Below, piece after piece: positions 17,120 through 26,479 of a stretch of DNA of 64,000 nucleotides. The stretch is from Saccharibacillus alkalitolerans (GTDB lineage: Bacteria; Bacillota; Bacilli; Paenibacillales; Paenibacillaceae), in NCBI RefSeq assembly GCF_011090185.1, contig NZ_JAAFGS010000008.1, positions 161,003-225,002 on the forward strand, given 5' to 3'. Under the pieces are notes generated by a model that had not been told where the DNA came from, did not search any database, and was given only the letters and a program-made list of their open reading frames with translations. How positions within the stretch are numbered: position 1 is the stretch's first letter; the number at the start of each line of letters is the position of its first letter. The position numbers and the translations under genes are program-made.

Positions 17120-17907
17120 AGCGAAATTTGATCGGCATGGAATTAAAGTCGCTGCGCGTTTCGTTTCTGGTGGGCACGCTGGTGCTGCTCGCTTATCAGT
17201 TTGCGCTGGGCGCGATGGCGGATTCGTTTATGGGAAACGCGGGAATGATGGAACTGCTCGAAGGGAAATCGGCGATTCTGGAGTCGTTCGGCATCGATCC
17301 CGTCATGATGTCTTCTTACGAGGGTTGGGTCGGAGCGCAGCCGCATACGCTGTTCGTGCTGCTGATCGGCGCTTTTTCGGCTATCTGGGCCGGTACCTGC
17401 ATCACCCGCGAACGGGATAAAGGAACGGCGGAGTATCTGTTCGCGCTTCCCTACGCCCGGCAGGAAATCTTTTTTTCCAAAGCGGCCGCTCACCTGCTGC
17501 TCGTCACTGTAATCGCGGGGCTGACGTTTCTCGTCAACTGGCTCGCCGGGGAATGGTTCAGCCGCGTGTCCGATGTGCGGGCGCTCCTAATGCTCGCCGC
17601 GGCCGGCTGCTGCGTCGCGCTCGCTTTTCTGGGCGTCGGTTATCTGATGACCTTCTGGATGACATCGGAACGCACGGCGACTTCGGCGGGGATCGGTATT
17701 GTGCTGGTCATGTTCTTCATGGGCCTCCTTTCCACGGCGCAGGGAACGGCGGCGAAGCTGGCGAGTCTGAGTCTGTTCCGGCTGTTTCCTCCCAACGAAG
17801 TCGTCGCGCACGGTTCCTTGACAGCGGCAGGCGTATTGATTACCGTTGGATTATACGGAATCGGCCTGGCTGCCGCCGCCTGGGGGTTGGGACGTCAGGA
17901 TTTATAA
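17116..17907 (+). CDS. ABC-2 type transporter permease
   Basis: 263 residues with about six membrane helices (near 18-36, 75-95, 120-140, 155-175, 190-210 and 235-255) in the ABC-2 arrangement, including ITRERDKGTAEYLFALPYARQEIFFSKAA, a typical cytoplasmic coupling region after helix 2. It forms the membrane part of the exporter with the preceding ATPase, to which it is translationally coupled. Substrate unknown. Confidence 0.87.
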   Translation: MKRNLIGMELKSLRVSFLVGTLVLLAYQFALGAMADSFMGNAGMMELLEGKSAILESFGIDPVMMSSYEGWVGAQPHTLFVLLIGAFSAIWAGTCITRERDKGTAEYLFALPYARQEIFFSKAAAHLLLVTVIAGLTFLVNWLAGEWFSRVSDVRALLMLAAAGCCVALAFLGVGYLMTFWMTSERTATSAGIGIVLVMFFMGLLSTAQGTAAKLASLSLFRLFPPNEVVAHGSLTAAGVLITVGLYGIGLAAAAWGLGRQDL

Positions 17908-17929
17908 ACAGGAAGGCGTGAGAGGCACA

Positions 17930-18541
17930 TTGAGCGGCAAACGCGAACGGGTCGTCGAGGCCGCTTCCGCGCTGTTTTTCGAATACGGCATTGCCGAGAC
18001 CGGAATGGAGCGGATCGCCGAGGCGGCCTCGGTATCCAAGATGACGCTGTATAATTATTTCAACAATAAAGAAGGACTGCTGCGCGAGGTCATGGATCGG
18101 ATGATCCGAAAAGCGGAAGCGGATATCGATCGTGTGCTGGGCGAGGAAACCGATCCTTTCGAGGCGCTGCTTCGGCTCCGCCACGAAGCGTCCTACGCGG
18201 CGGTCTCCGACGTCTTCGTCAGAGACCTGCTAGACGGGTACCCGGACATCGCGGCTGAATTGATGGAGTTGGAGACGAAAAACATGGCGGGCAAGGTAGA
18301 GCGGATTATTTTTCAAAGCCAGCAGTCCGGCATGCTCCGCAAAGACGTGTCGCCTCATGTGATGTACGTATTCATGATGGCGGTCAAAGATTACTTGAGC
18401 CGACCGGGGACCTGGAACGGCATGCCCGACGTTCGCGCCGCTTCGGAGCAGGTTCTGTCGCTGATGTACGGCGGAATCTTGAGCGAGGAGTATCGGAAGG
18501 AAGCGAAAACGCGGGATCCGGGGGAGAACGGAACGCCTTGA
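17930..18541 (+). CDS. TetR family transcriptional regulator
   Basis: 203 residues from TTG 17930. The N-terminal TetR HTH is clear: RERVVEAASALFFEYGIAETGMERIAEAASVSKMTLYNYFNNKEGLL. The C-terminal ligand domain is unassigned. TTG is chosen because GAGAGG lies just upstream and the HTH starts within ten residues; the longer frame from 17846 would overlap the permease gene by 62 bases. It is third in the exporter operon and probably represses it through the inverted repeat at 16180-16205. Confidence 0.85.
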   Translation: MSGKRERVVEAASALFFEYGIAETGMERIAEAASVSKMTLYNYFNNKEGLLREVMDRMIRKAEADIDRVLGEETDPFEALLRLRHEASYAAVSDVFVRDLLDGYPDIAAELMELETKNMAGKVERIIFQSQQSGMLRKDVSPHVMYVFMMAVKDYLSRPGTWNGMPDVRAASEQVLSLMYGGILSEEYRKEAKTRDPGENGTP

Positions 18542-18717
18542 CGCGATCGAATCGCCTGCGGATTTCCCGGAACAGGGAGAAACGGGGAGGCGAGGAGAAC
18601 GCGTCCTTTCGTTTCATGTTTTGAAGCGTATTCGATTACGGTACATGATAATAAGGACAACATGCGGGACAGGTAACGTTCGAACAGGTTCATATTCGGG
18701 AAGGGGAGCGGACGCGG

Positions 18718-19665
18718 ATGAACACCGGACAGCCGGAATACAAAGAGGTCGGGCACGGCGCGGGAGATCGGTTGGGGATCGGCCGGTCGGAACGCGGAAC
18801 GGAAGGCGTTGGCGTGCCGGGAACGCAAGAGCGGAACCCACCGGAAATACGGGAGAGCGGAACTTGGCCGGCGGGCATGCGCATCTGGACCCCGCCGCTG
18901 GAAAGCATGCCGGAAGACGTGATGTTTCCGCTGGCCTGGGAAGAAATGATGTGCCGCCGGGTCGGCGAAGGGGAGCCTCCGATCATGCATATTTGGCGGC
19001 ATCCGTACGCCTTGACGATCGGCATGAGAGACCGACGCCTGCCGAGAGCGCCGCAGGCGATGGACAAGCTGAGGCGGGAAGGCTGCTCGGTGGCCGTGCG
19101 GGTATCCGGCGGAGCCGCGGTGCCGCTCGACGAAGGCGTGGTCAACGTCTCGATCATCCTGCCTAATCCCGGCAGGAAGCTGGAGCTGCACGGCGATTTC
19201 GAGCGGATGGTCTCGCTGATCGCCGGCGCGGCTTCGCCGTGGACGAGCGAATCCAGAGCCGGCGAGATCGAAGGCGCATTCTGCCCGGGCGATTACGACG
19301 TCAGCGTGAACGGACGCAAGTTCTGCGGCATCGCGCAGCGCAGGCAGACGAAAGCTTACATTCTGACGGCGTTCGTGATCGTGGACGGCAGCGGGGAAGA
19401 ACGCCGGCGTCTGGCGCGCGAATTTTACGACGAAGCTTCGGGCGTGCTGCAGCCGGGCGAAGCGTATCCCGAAGTGAAGGAAGGCTCGATGGGCAGCCTG
19501 GACGAGCTGGCCGGCGTTCCGTCGGCCGAAGCTTACATGTCGTCGCTCGTGGAGTGGATGGTCGAACGCGCCGGCGCCTCCGTGCTGACAAGCGCGCCGC
19601 AGCTGCCGATGGACGAGCTGGATCGGCTGTCGGCGGAGCTTAGAAAACGGTACGACCGGGACTGA
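18718..19665 (+). CDS. lipL: Lipoate-protein ligase family, octanoyl-GcvH:protein N-octanoyltransferase type
   Basis: 315 residues. The LplA/BirA-type fold shows VRVSGGAAVPLDEGVVNVSII and the catalytic block EGAFCPGDYDVSVNGRKFCGIAQRR, with C189 the likely acyl-cysteine nucleophile. The AFCPGDYD wording is that of LipL, which moves octanoyl from GcvH to E2 subunits, rather than LipM. The first 50 residues are rich in Gly, Glu and Arg and look non-conserved, so an internal start is possible; ATG 18718 has AAGGGGAG upstream. Monocistronic, ending in a long hairpin at 19712. Confidence 0.8.
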   Translation: MNTGQPEYKEVGHGAGDRLGIGRSERGTEGVGVPGTQERNPPEIRESGTWPAGMRIWTPPLESMPEDVMFPLAWEEMMCRRVGEGEPPIMHIWRHPYALTIGMRDRRLPRAPQAMDKLRREGCSVAVRVSGGAAVPLDEGVVNVSIILPNPGRKLELHGDFERMVSLIAGAASPWTSESRAGEIEGAFCPGDYDVSVNGRKFCGIAQRRQTKAYILTAFVIVDGSGEERRRLAREFYDEASGVLQPGEAYPEVKEGSMGSLDELAGVPSAEAYMSSLVEWMVERAGASVLTSAPQLPMDELDRLSAELRKRYDRD

Positions 19666-19711
19666 GAAGAAGCGCGGACGCAAGCCGACGGACTTTCGCT
19701 TTCCGATATCA

Positions 19712-19760
19712 AAAAGCCGTTCCCCGAAGCCGCATCGGCGGCTCGGGGAACGGCTTTTGA
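19712..19760. terminator. Long hairpin between lipL and hydrolase gene
   Basis: AAAAGCCGTTCCCCGA (19712-19727) pairs perfectly with TCGGGGAACGGCTTTT (19743-19758), with an inner AGCCGC/GCGGCT stem. It probably serves both convergent genes. Confidence 0.75.
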
Positions 19761-19837
19761 CGTTAGAACGGCGGTTCGGAAAGGTTCTTCCGGACCGGAG
19801 AAGCGTACGAAATGCGAAGGCGGCTTGAACGAGGCGG

Positions 19838-20890
19838 TTAAGGCGAAGGAATCTCTACCGCTTCGCCCTTTTCGATCTCTTCCTGCTTCGCCAGGCTGAT
19901 ATCGCCGAGGAAGTTGGAGACGCGGCGCAGATACTCGCGCGGATGTTCGCGGAAGATCAGCTCGTGATGCGAGTTCTGCACGATCCAGGAACGCGAATTC
20001 GGATTGGTCTGGTTCGCGGCCAGCTGCTCGGCGATCTGATACGGCGCCTTCGTATCTTCGGTGCCGTGGATAAAGAAGATCGGAATCGGATAGTCTTTCT
20101 GTTCGACTTCCCTGTAGGGAATCTGATGGAGACTCGTTCCGTTCAGGATCGGGAACAGCATCTGCAAAATCTCGAGCGACGGATGACGGGGGAGCGAAAT
20201 GTTCTGCCGAATGTTATGGTACAGCGTATCCGGCTGCAGCAGGAAGGCGCTGTCCAAAATCATCGCATCGATATCGTCGCTGATCAGAGCCGACTGAAGC
20301 GCGGTACCGCCGCCCATCGAGAAGCCCCAGACGACCACCTGCTCCGCTCCGTTTTGCTTGGCGTACTGGACGGCTCCGAGAAGCTGCTGCGTTTCTTTTT
20401 TGCCGCCTGTCGCGACTTCTTTGCTGCCGTGCGAAGCGAAGCCGTAATCGAACATGATGACGTTGAAATTCAGTCGGTGCGCATAATTGGCAATGTCGTA
20501 CATCGGAATCCAGGTCTCTTCGCGGTTGGCTCCGTATCCGTGGCTGAGCACGATCGTTTTCTTCGATTCCGCATCGTCGGCCGGGATATACCAGCCCTGC
20601 ATGATTCGGCTTCCGTCGGCTGCGGGGAAGGTGACATCCTTATAATCCATATTGACCGCCTGCTTGGGATTGGAATACAGCGGCGCGACGGTAGGATTGG
20701 ACAGCACCCAGGCGATGTAGGCGTGCAGCGCGACAAAACAAAAGATCAAAAAGAAAAGAATCGATAAGAACAAAGCCACGGCTACGTTACGCAACCGGCG
20801 ACGGCCCGGAGAAATTTCCTTGACGCTGTCGTCCGTCTGCAAAGCGTTCTGCCGCTCGGACGGGGCGACGGTTCCGGAAGCGGGATTCAT
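19838..20890 (-). CDS. Membrane-anchored alpha/beta hydrolase
   Basis: 350 residues. A single membrane helix at about 32-56 (VALFLSILFFLIFCFVAL) follows a cytoplasmic N-terminus, so the catalytic part lies outside. Catalytic residues: Ser in GFSMGGG, Asp in HGTEDTKAP and His in NSHHELIF; oxyanion region VLSHGYGANRE. This is the BAAT/acyl-CoA-thioesterase-like or YqkD-like serine hydrolase group; no substrate can be given. ATG 20890 is chosen for AAGGAGAG just upstream; the longer frame has no site. Confidence 0.85.
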   Translation of the reverse strand: MNPASGTVAPSERQNALQTDDSVKEISPGRRRLRNVAVALFLSILFFLIFCFVALHAYIAWVLSNPTVAPLYSNPKQAVNMDYKDVTFPAADGSRIMQGWYIPADDAESKKTIVLSHGYGANREETWIPMYDIANYAHRLNFNVIMFDYGFASHGSKEVATGGKKETQQLLGAVQYAKQNGAEQVVVWGFSMGGGTALQSALISDDIDAMILDSAFLLQPDTLYHNIRQNISLPRHPSLEILQMLFPILNGTSLHQIPYREVEQKDYPIPIFFIHGTEDTKAPYQIAEQLAANQTNPNSRSWIVQNSHHELIFREHPREYLRRVSNFLGDISLAKQEEIEKGEAVEIPSP

Positions 20891-21310
20891 CGCGGTCTCT
20901 CCTTGTCTGGAATTTGGATTGGCGCGCCGGCCGGCTGTGCGTTTCCCGCCGCAGCCGGCGCGGCCGCTCGAATATTGTTGAAAAATGAAAGGTTCTTTGT
21001 ATTTATGGTATGTTCCGGCGAGACCGAAGTCAAACCTACTCCTTTTATCGGAAAGCGGATGCATTCTCTGAACTCCCTTTTGCTTGTCCGCCTGCTGCGG
21101 ACTTTCGCAGTTTGCGAAGAGGGGAGAAGGAGAGCGCGGACGCAGTCTTCGGTTTCATAAAAAATATTTTTGTTTCATTCAATGAAACGAAAATGTGCTA
21201 TATTATAAAGAAACGGATGCCGGGTGAACCATGTCTTTTATTATGAAACGCCCGGGCAGCCGATGAAACTCAAAATTCCCGATGGGAATCCGGAGAGAAG
21301 GTATACCTGT
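20891..21310. other. Intergenic region between divergent hydrolase and iclR genes
   Basis: 420 bases with no coding gene. The right part is A+T-rich and carries a GTTTCAT half-site at 21152, the perfect palindrome at 21172-21188 and a -10-like TATATTAT near 21199-21206. The left part is G+C-rich and shows nothing I can name. Confidence 0.5.
21172..21188. promoter_or_regulatory. Perfect palindrome, candidate IclR operator
   Basis: GTTTCATTCAATGAAAC is a perfect 17-bp palindrome overlapping the -35 zone of the iclR promoter (-10 near 21199). IclR-family regulators usually bind such TTTCAT/ATGAAA palindromes and repress themselves. A second GTTTCA-N5-TGAAAC site lies in the acnA leader. Confidence 0.6.
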
Positions 21311-22054
21311 ATGGAAGACGGCAAGTTAAAGGTAAGGGCCGTTGATCGTGCGCTCGATATATTGATGTGTTTTACCCGGAGCGGCAGCCTGAGCCTGACG
21401 GAAATCGCCGGAGAAGTCGGCCTGCACAAGAGCACGGTGCACCGGCTGATGACGACGCTTGAGGAAAAGGGATTCGTAAGCCGCGACGTGTCGACGGAAA
21501 AGTATCGCCTCGGCATCAAAATCTGGGAGCTGTCCGCCCACTTGTCGAACACCGACGATCCGGCGCTGCTCCTGCTGCCCGCGATGGAACGGCTGCGCGA
21601 CGAGTTGGCCGAGACCGTAAGCCTTTACGTGCGCGACGGCCGCGAGCGCCTGCGCATCCAGGCCGTGCAGAGCAATCAGGCGATCCGCCGCGTCGCTCCC
21701 GTCGGAGCCCGGCTGCCGCTGTACGTCGGCGCTTCGAGCAAGGTGCTTGTCGCGTTCGCGAGCGAGCGCGAGCAGGAGTATATTCTGAGCGATCCGATCT
21801 GGCCGGATTCGGTAGGCCGGACGGCGTTCCGCGACCAGCTGAGAGCTATTCGCGCCGCCGGCTACGCGATCAGCGTCGAGGAGCGCGAGCAGGGCGCGAC
21901 GTCGGTCGCCGCTCCCATCTTCGACTTGAAAGGCAATCTGGCCGCGGCGCTGTCGGTATCCGGTCCGCTTGCCCGCCTGCCGGTCGAGAAGCTGGAGAGC
22001 TACGCTCCGCTCCTGATGGAGCGAGCGCGGGAGATGGGCTTGATGATCCGGTAA
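21311..22054 (+). CDS. IclR family transcriptional regulator
   Basis: 247 residues. N-terminal winged HTH (about 8-70: VRAVDRALDILMCFTRSGS, SLTEIAGEVGLHKSTVHRLMTTLEEKGFV, YRLGIKIWEL) and the IclR effector domain (about 85-247) with PVGARLPLYVGASSKVLVAF and EEREQGATSVAAPIFDLKG. IclR proteins sense small carboxylates or aromatic compounds. ATG 21311 is preferred over in-frame starts from 21224 because the fold begins at residue 5 and GAGAAGG precedes it. No catabolic gene is adjacent, so the target is unclear. Confidence 0.9.
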   Translation: MEDGKLKVRAVDRALDILMCFTRSGSLSLTEIAGEVGLHKSTVHRLMTTLEEKGFVSRDVSTEKYRLGIKIWELSAHLSNTDDPALLLLPAMERLRDELAETVSLYVRDGRERLRIQAVQSNQAIRRVAPVGARLPLYVGASSKVLVAFASEREQEYILSDPIWPDSVGRTAFRDQLRAIRAAGYAISVEEREQGATSVAAPIFDLKGNLAAALSVSGPLARLPVEKLESYAPLLMERAREMGLMIR

Positions 22055-22074
22055 GCAGCCGGAAACGGCATGAC

Positions 22075-22116
22075 AAAAACGCGCGGAAGCCGAGGAATCG
22101 GCGGCCGCGCGTTTTT
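22075..22116 (+). terminator. Rho-independent terminator after iclR
   Basis: AAAACGCGCGG with CCGCGCGTTTTT around an inner GCCGA/TCGGC stem, ending in a T run. Confidence 0.85.
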
Positions 22117-22188
22117 GCTTTCCCGCACGGATCCGGCTATCCTATACCATGATGAAGCTCATTATTCGGAAAAGGCGGGGGAACCGAT

Positions 22189-22698
22189 ATGGAATTGACG
22201 TTTTCGCAGGTCGGTACGGAACGGGAAATTGCGGAGGTGGCAAAGCTTGCGGCGGACATCTGGCGGGAATATTACGTGTCCTTGATTACGCGCGAACAGG
22301 TCGACTACATGGTCGATAAATATCAGTCCGTGCCCGCGATCACGGAACAGATCGAGCAGCAAGGCTGCGAATATTATCTGATGCGCGCAGAAGAAGTCCC
22401 CGTCGGCTACATGGCGGTCAAGGAAGAAGAAGGCAGGCTCTTTTTGAGCAAGTTTTACGTACATAAAGAATACCGCGGACGAGGCTATGCCAGCCGTGCG
22501 GACGCCTTCTTGGAGGAGCTGTGCCTGCGGCGCGATTTAAGCCGCATTTGGCTGACGGTCAACCGCGACAACGCTTCGAGCATCGCCGTTTACGAGAAAA
22601 AAGGGTTCCGCGTCGTGCGCGAACAGGTCGCCGATATCGGCGGCGGCTTCGTCATGGACGACTTCGTGATGGAAAAAGAAATCGCGCACCGGCCGTAA
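22189..22698 (+). CDS. GNAT family N-acetyltransferase
   Basis: 169 residues. Acetyl-CoA loop SKFYVHKEYRGRGYASRADAFLEE (R-G-R-G-Y-A form), followed by LTVNRDNASSIAVYEKKGFRVVREQVADIGGGFVMDDFVME. That C-terminal pattern resembles PaiA/YkwB-like acetyltransferases (polyamine or amino-acid substrates are known for some), but no substrate is assigned. GCGGGGG lies before ATG 22189. Confidence 0.88.
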   Translation: MELTFSQVGTEREIAEVAKLAADIWREYYVSLITREQVDYMVDKYQSVPAITEQIEQQGCEYYLMRAEEVPVGYMAVKEEEGRLFLSKFYVHKEYRGRGYASRADAFLEELCLRRDLSRIWLTVNRDNASSIAVYEKKGFRVVREQVADIGGGFVMDDFVMEKEIAHRP

Positions 22699-22723
22699 AC
22701 GCAACAGCGTTCGGCCCGGCGCG

Positions 22724-23194
22724 CTACAGATCCATCGACATCCGAATCATATCGCGGCATTGGATGCCGTTCTCGTAAATCGGTTCGTCGTAATGCCGGA
22801 TAAAAAAGTCGAGGTCCACGCCGACGATTCGGAAGCCGCATTTCTGATACAGGGCAAGCTGGCCGATGCCCGAATTGCCCGTGCCGACTTCCAGGGTGCG
22901 GAAGCGGGCTTCGCGGGCCGTGCGCACGGCGTGTCCGACGAGCTTTTTGCCGATTCCCTGCCCGTGCAGCGTCTCGTCGACCGCGACGTTGACGAGTTCC
23001 GCCGTATCGGGCCGGGTAGGCAGCAAAACGTATACGCCGACGATCCGAACGTCCGATTCCGCGACGAAGCAGCTTCCCCGGCGAAGATAATCTTCGACGA
23101 GGGGAGGCGACGGATCGGCAAGCAGCAGCAGTTCCAGCGGCGGTCGTTCTTCCGGGCCCAGCGGGCGAATGATAAGCGGCAGGTTTCTTTCCAA
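22724..23194 (-). CDS. GNAT family N-acetyltransferase, YvbK-like
   Basis: 156 residues. VDETLHGQGIGKKLVGHAVRTAR is the acetyl-CoA loop; EVGTGNSGIGQLALYQKCGFRIVGVDLDFF is the distinctive C-terminal segment seen in Bacillus YvbK-type proteins. Substrate unknown. Convergent with the previous GNAT gene, only 25 bases between stops. AGGAGG precedes ATG 23194. Confidence 0.88.
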   Translation of the reverse strand: MERNLPLIIRPLGPEERPPLELLLLADPSPPLVEDYLRRGSCFVAESDVRIVGVYVLLPTRPDTAELVNVAVDETLHGQGIGKKLVGHAVRTAREARFRTLEVGTGNSGIGQLALYQKCGFRIVGVDLDFFIRHYDEPIYENGIQCRDMIRMSMDL

Positions 23195-23343
23195 GTTGGT
23201 TCCTCCTTGCTAGGGTCTCGGGCTTTCCGGGCCATTATAACGCGAAAAGATCGGCAGAGACAAAGTCTCCTGTCCGACGTTCCGTATCGACATCGAAAAG
23301 AGCCAAAAGATGCGCCGATTCGCGCCGTGCCGTTTTCGGGTAC

Positions 23344-23393
23344 AAAAAAGCCGCTTCATCCGCCGTAGGGCGAATGGAGCGGCTTTCTTTTTT
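23344..23393. terminator. Terminator downstream of acnA, usable on both strands
   Basis: AAAAAAGCCGCT..CGCC pairs with GGCG..AGCGGCTTTCTTTTTT around GTAG, with T runs on both strands. It lies 11 bases past the acnA stop on the minus strand. Confidence 0.85.
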
Positions 23394-23403
23394 CGGCTGA
23401 CGG

Positions 23404-26148
23404 TTAGTCCTGCATTTTCAGAGGTTTTTCGCCGTTTGCGACTTTCATCATCTGGCGAAGCACCGTCTGCAGAATGCCTCCGTTGTAGTAGTAGTCGACG
23501 TCGACCATGCTGTCCAGACGCGCGATGGCGTTGAACTCGAACCGGGTGCCGTCCTCGCGGGTTACGGCGACCGTCACCTTCTGGCCCGGCTTCACGTCGT
23601 TGCTCAGGCCGAGGATGTCGAACGTCTCGCGGCCGTCGAGGCCGAGGGACTTCCAGCTGCTGCCTTCCTCGAACTGGAGCGGAAGAACGCCCATTCCGAC
23701 GAGGTTGCTGCGGTGGATCCGTTCGAAGCTCTCGGCGATAACGGCTTTGACGCCGAGCAGCATCGTGCCTTTGGCCGCCCAGTCGCGAGAGCTGCCCGTT
23801 CCGTACTCTTTGCCGGCGATGACGACCAGGTTCTGGCCTTCGTCCTGATACTTCATGGAAGCGTCGTAGATGGACATCACTTCGTCGGTCGGCAGGTACT
23901 TGGTCACGCCGCCTTCGGTGCCCGGAGCGACCATGTTGCGGATCCGGATGTTGGCGAACGTGCCGCGCATCATGACCTCATGGTTGCCTCGGCGGGAGCC
24001 GTAGGAGTTGAAGTCTTTGCGCTCCACGCCGTGCTCGGCCAGATACAGCCCCGCCGGGCTCTTCGGCGCGATGTTGCCCGCAGGCGAGATATGGTCGGTC
24101 GTGACCGAATCGCCCAGCAGCGCCAGAGCGCGCGACTGCTTGATATCGGAAATATCGTTCAGGCCTTCGTTCAGGTAGCGGAAGAACGGCGGATTCTGGA
24201 TGTACGTCGATTCCGCATCCCATTCGTACAGCTCGCCTTCCGGCACTTCGATCGCGTTCCAGCGCTCGTTGGCGGTGAACACGTTCGCGTATTTCAGGCG
24301 GAACATTTCCGGCGTGATCGCCATGGCGACCGCGTCGCGGATCTCTTGGGACGTCGGCCAGATATCGCGCAGGAAGACGGGTTCGCCCTGTTGGTCGTAG
24401 CCGAGCGGTTCCGTCGCCATATCGATGTTCACCGTGCCGGCCAGCGCGTAAGCGACAACGAGCGGCGGCGACGCCAGATAGTTCATTTTGACCTGAGCAT
24501 GAATACGGCCTTCGAAGTTCCGGTTGCCGGACAGAACGCCCGCCACGGTCAGATCGTTATCGGTAATCGCCTGGGCAACGTCTTCCGACAGCGGACCGGA
24601 GTTGCCGATGCAGGTCGCGCAGCCGTAACCGGCCACGTAGAAGCCCAGCTTCTCAAGCGGATCCATCAGGCCTGCTTTATACAGGTAATCCGTTACGATC
24701 AAGGAGCCCGGAGTCAAGCTTGTCTTGACGTATTCCGGACGGGTCAGTCCGCGTTCCACCGCTTTTTTCGCCAGCAGGCCGGCACCGAGCATAACGCTTG
24801 GGTTGGATGTGTTGGTACAGCTTGTGATTGCTGCGATCGCAACGGCGCCTGCACCCATCTCGCTCGTTTTGCCGTTCTTGTGCTTAACGGTAACCTTCTC
24901 GGCGATTTTCTCGTCGCTGAGGCCATAGCCGCCTTTGTCGATCGGCGTGCGGACGATATCATTGAAGTTTTCTTTCATGTTGGTCAGCTCGATACGGTCC
25001 TGCGGACGTTTAGGTCCCGCAAGGCTCGGTACGACGGAGCCCAGATCAAGCTCGATCACGTCGCTGAATTCCGGATCGGCCATATCGTCCGTGCGGAACA
25101 TGCCCTGCGCGCGGTAATACTGCTCAACCAGTTCGATCTGCTCGTCCGTACGACCCGTGTTGCGCAGGTAGGTCAGAGTTTCTTCGTCAACCGGGAAGAA
25201 GCCCATCGTTGCGCCGTATTCCGGAGCCATATTGGCGACCGTCGCCCGGTCCGCCAGACCGATGTTGCTCAGACCCGGGCCGAAGAACTCGACGAATTTG
25301 CCGACTACGCCTTTTTTGCGCAGCATTTCGGTGACGGTGAGAGCCAGGTCTGTCGCGGTTGCGCCTTCGGCCAGGCCTCCCGTGAGCTTGAAGCCGACGA
25401 CGTCCGGCGTAACAAAGTAGAGCGGCTGACCGAGCATGCCGGCTTCCGCTTCGATGCCGCCGACGCCCCAGCCCACGACGCCCAGACCGTTGATCATCGT
25501 CGTGTGGGAATCCGTGCCGACGAGGGAATCCGGGAAGACGTAAGTCTCGCCGTCCACTTCCTTCGTCGCGGCCACGGAAGCCAGATACTCCAGGTTGACC
25601 TGGTGCACGATGCCCGTGGACGGCGGAACGGCGCGGAAGTTATCGAATGCCGTCTGCGCCCAGCGCAGGAAGCGATAGCGTTCTTCGTTGCGTTCGAATT
25701 CGAGATTGATGTTGAAGTCCAGCGCGTCGGAAGTGCCGAAAGCGTCGACCATGACCGAGTGGTCGATGACGAGATCGACCGGCACGAGCGGGTTGATCTG
25801 CTTCGGATCGCCGCCGCCGAGTTTTACGGTATCGCGCATGGCCGCCAGATCGACGACGACCGGAACGCCGGTGAAGTCCTGCAGCACGATGCGCGCCGGA
25901 ATGAACGGGATTTCCTTGTTATTGTCGCGCTCTTCGTTCCAGCGCGCGATCTGCTTGACATGCTCTTCGGTAATCGCGCGTCCGTCGAACTGGCGCACGG
26001 CCGCTTCGAGCAGAACGCGAATGGAGAACGGAAGCTTGGAGATGCTGCCGTGACCTTGTTCTTCGAGTGCCTTCAGGCTGTAATAACGGAAAGTCTTGCC
26101 GCCCGATTCAAGGGTGCGCGCGGCGGAGAATTGATCGGATAAAGCCAT
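23404..26148 (-). CDS. acnA: Aconitate hydratase
   Basis: 914 residues, the AcnA/IRP1 length. 4Fe-4S ligands are in [13 protein letters not shown] and [14 protein letters not shown]. Other signatures: [55 protein letters not shown] and, in the swivel domain, [16 protein letters not shown]. It isomerises citrate to isocitrate in the TCA cycle and, when the cluster is lost, may bind RNA. Minus-strand promoter TTTACG-17-TATAAT at 26318-26346, overlapped by a cre-like site, fits carbon control as in Bacillus citB. AGGAGG precedes ATG 26148. Confidence 0.97.
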   Translation of the reverse strand: MALSDQFSAARTLESGGKTFRYYSLKALEEQGHGSISKLPFSIRVLLEAAVRQFDGRAITEEHVKQIARWNEERDNNKEIPFIPARIVLQDFTGVPVVVDLAAMRDTVKLGGGDPKQINPLVPVDLVIDHSVMVDAFGTSDALDFNINLEFERNEERYRFLRWAQTAFDNFRAVPPSTGIVHQVNLEYLASVAATKEVDGETYVFPDSLVGTDSHTTMINGLGVVGWGVGGIEAEAGMLGQPLYFVTPDVVGFKLTGGLAEGATATDLALTVTEMLRKKGVVGKFVEFFGPGLSNIGLADRATVANMAPEYGATMGFFPVDEETLTYLRNTGRTDEQIELVEQYYRAQGMFRTDDMADPEFSDVIELDLGSVVPSLAGPKRPQDRIELTNMKENFNDIVRTPIDKGGYGLSDEKIAEKVTVKHKNGKTSEMGAGAVAIAAITSCTNTSNPSVMLGAGLLAKKAVERGLTRPEYVKTSLTPGSLIVTDYLYKAGLMDPLEKLGFYVAGYGCATCIGNSGPLSEDVAQAITDNDLTVAGVLSGNRNFEGRIHAQVKMNYLASPPLVVAYALAGTVNIDMATEPLGYDQQGEPVFLRDIWPTSQEIRDAVAMAITPEMFRLKYANVFTANERWNAIEVPEGELYEWDAESTYIQNPPFFRYLNEGLNDISDIKQSRALALLGDSVTTDHISPAGNIAPKSPAGLYLAEHGVERKDFNSYGSRRGNHEVMMRGTFANIRIRNMVAPGTEGGVTKYLPTDEVMSIYDASMKYQDEGQNLVVIAGKEYGTGSSRDWAAKGTMLLGVKAVIAESFERIHRSNLVGMGVLPLQFEEGSSWKSLGLDGRETFDILGLSNDVKPGQKVTVAVTREDGTRFEFNAIARLDSMVDVDYYYNGGILQTVLRQMMKVANGEKPLKMQD

Positions 26149-26276
26149 AGGTGTACCTCCTCGGGAATGTGGTGGAACGGCGCCCGCACGTTATGCCGTG
26201 CAAAAGCGCGAACAGCAGGAAGAGTGACTAAGATGAAATCAAGCAACGCCGAACCGATTCGGAAGAATCCGCCTTT

Positions 26277-26293
26277 GTTTCACTTGATGAAAC
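26277..26293. promoter_or_regulatory. GTTTCA-N5-TGAAAC palindrome in the acnA leader
   Basis: GTTTCACTTGATGAAAC has the same 6-base arms and 5-base spacing as the palindrome at the iclR promoter (21172-21188). It lies about 25-41 bases downstream of the acnA -10, where a bound repressor would block elongation. IclR binding is inferred. Confidence 0.5.
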
Positions 26294-26317
26294 TACATTT
26301 CAAAAATTCCTGATTTA

Positions 26318-26346
26318 ATTATAACGTTTACAATTGTGCGCGTAAA
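26318..26346 (-). promoter_or_regulatory. acnA promoter with overlapping cre-like site
   Basis: Minus-strand TTTACG (26341-26346), 17 bases, TATAAT (26318-26323). TGTAAACGTTATAA on the minus strand (26319-26332) matches the cre consensus TGWAARCGYTWNCA at 13 of 14 positions and covers the -10, as expected for CcpA repression. Confidence 0.65.
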
Positions 26347-26412
26347 GTCCTTTTTGCCCATAAAAAGCCGCGGGATTCCAATTTTCGAACCGGTGCGGTA
26401 TGCGGGTTTTCT

Positions 26413-26441
26413 TTGCAGGCAGGCCGCCGATCCTCTATACT
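26413..26441 (+). promoter_or_regulatory. Sigma-A promoter of ddl
   Basis: TTGCAG (26413-26418), 17-base spacer, TATACT (26436-26441), 39 bases before the ddl start. Confidence 0.7.
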
Positions 26442-26479
26442 GGGGAAAGAGATTTTAACGAATTGACGGGGGCTCAGAC

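Noticed and set aside
23713..26142. 809-codon open frame antisense to aconitase, and many similar antisense frames
   Set aside because: They are mirror shadows of high-G+C coding genes; products are Arg/His-rich with no domain.
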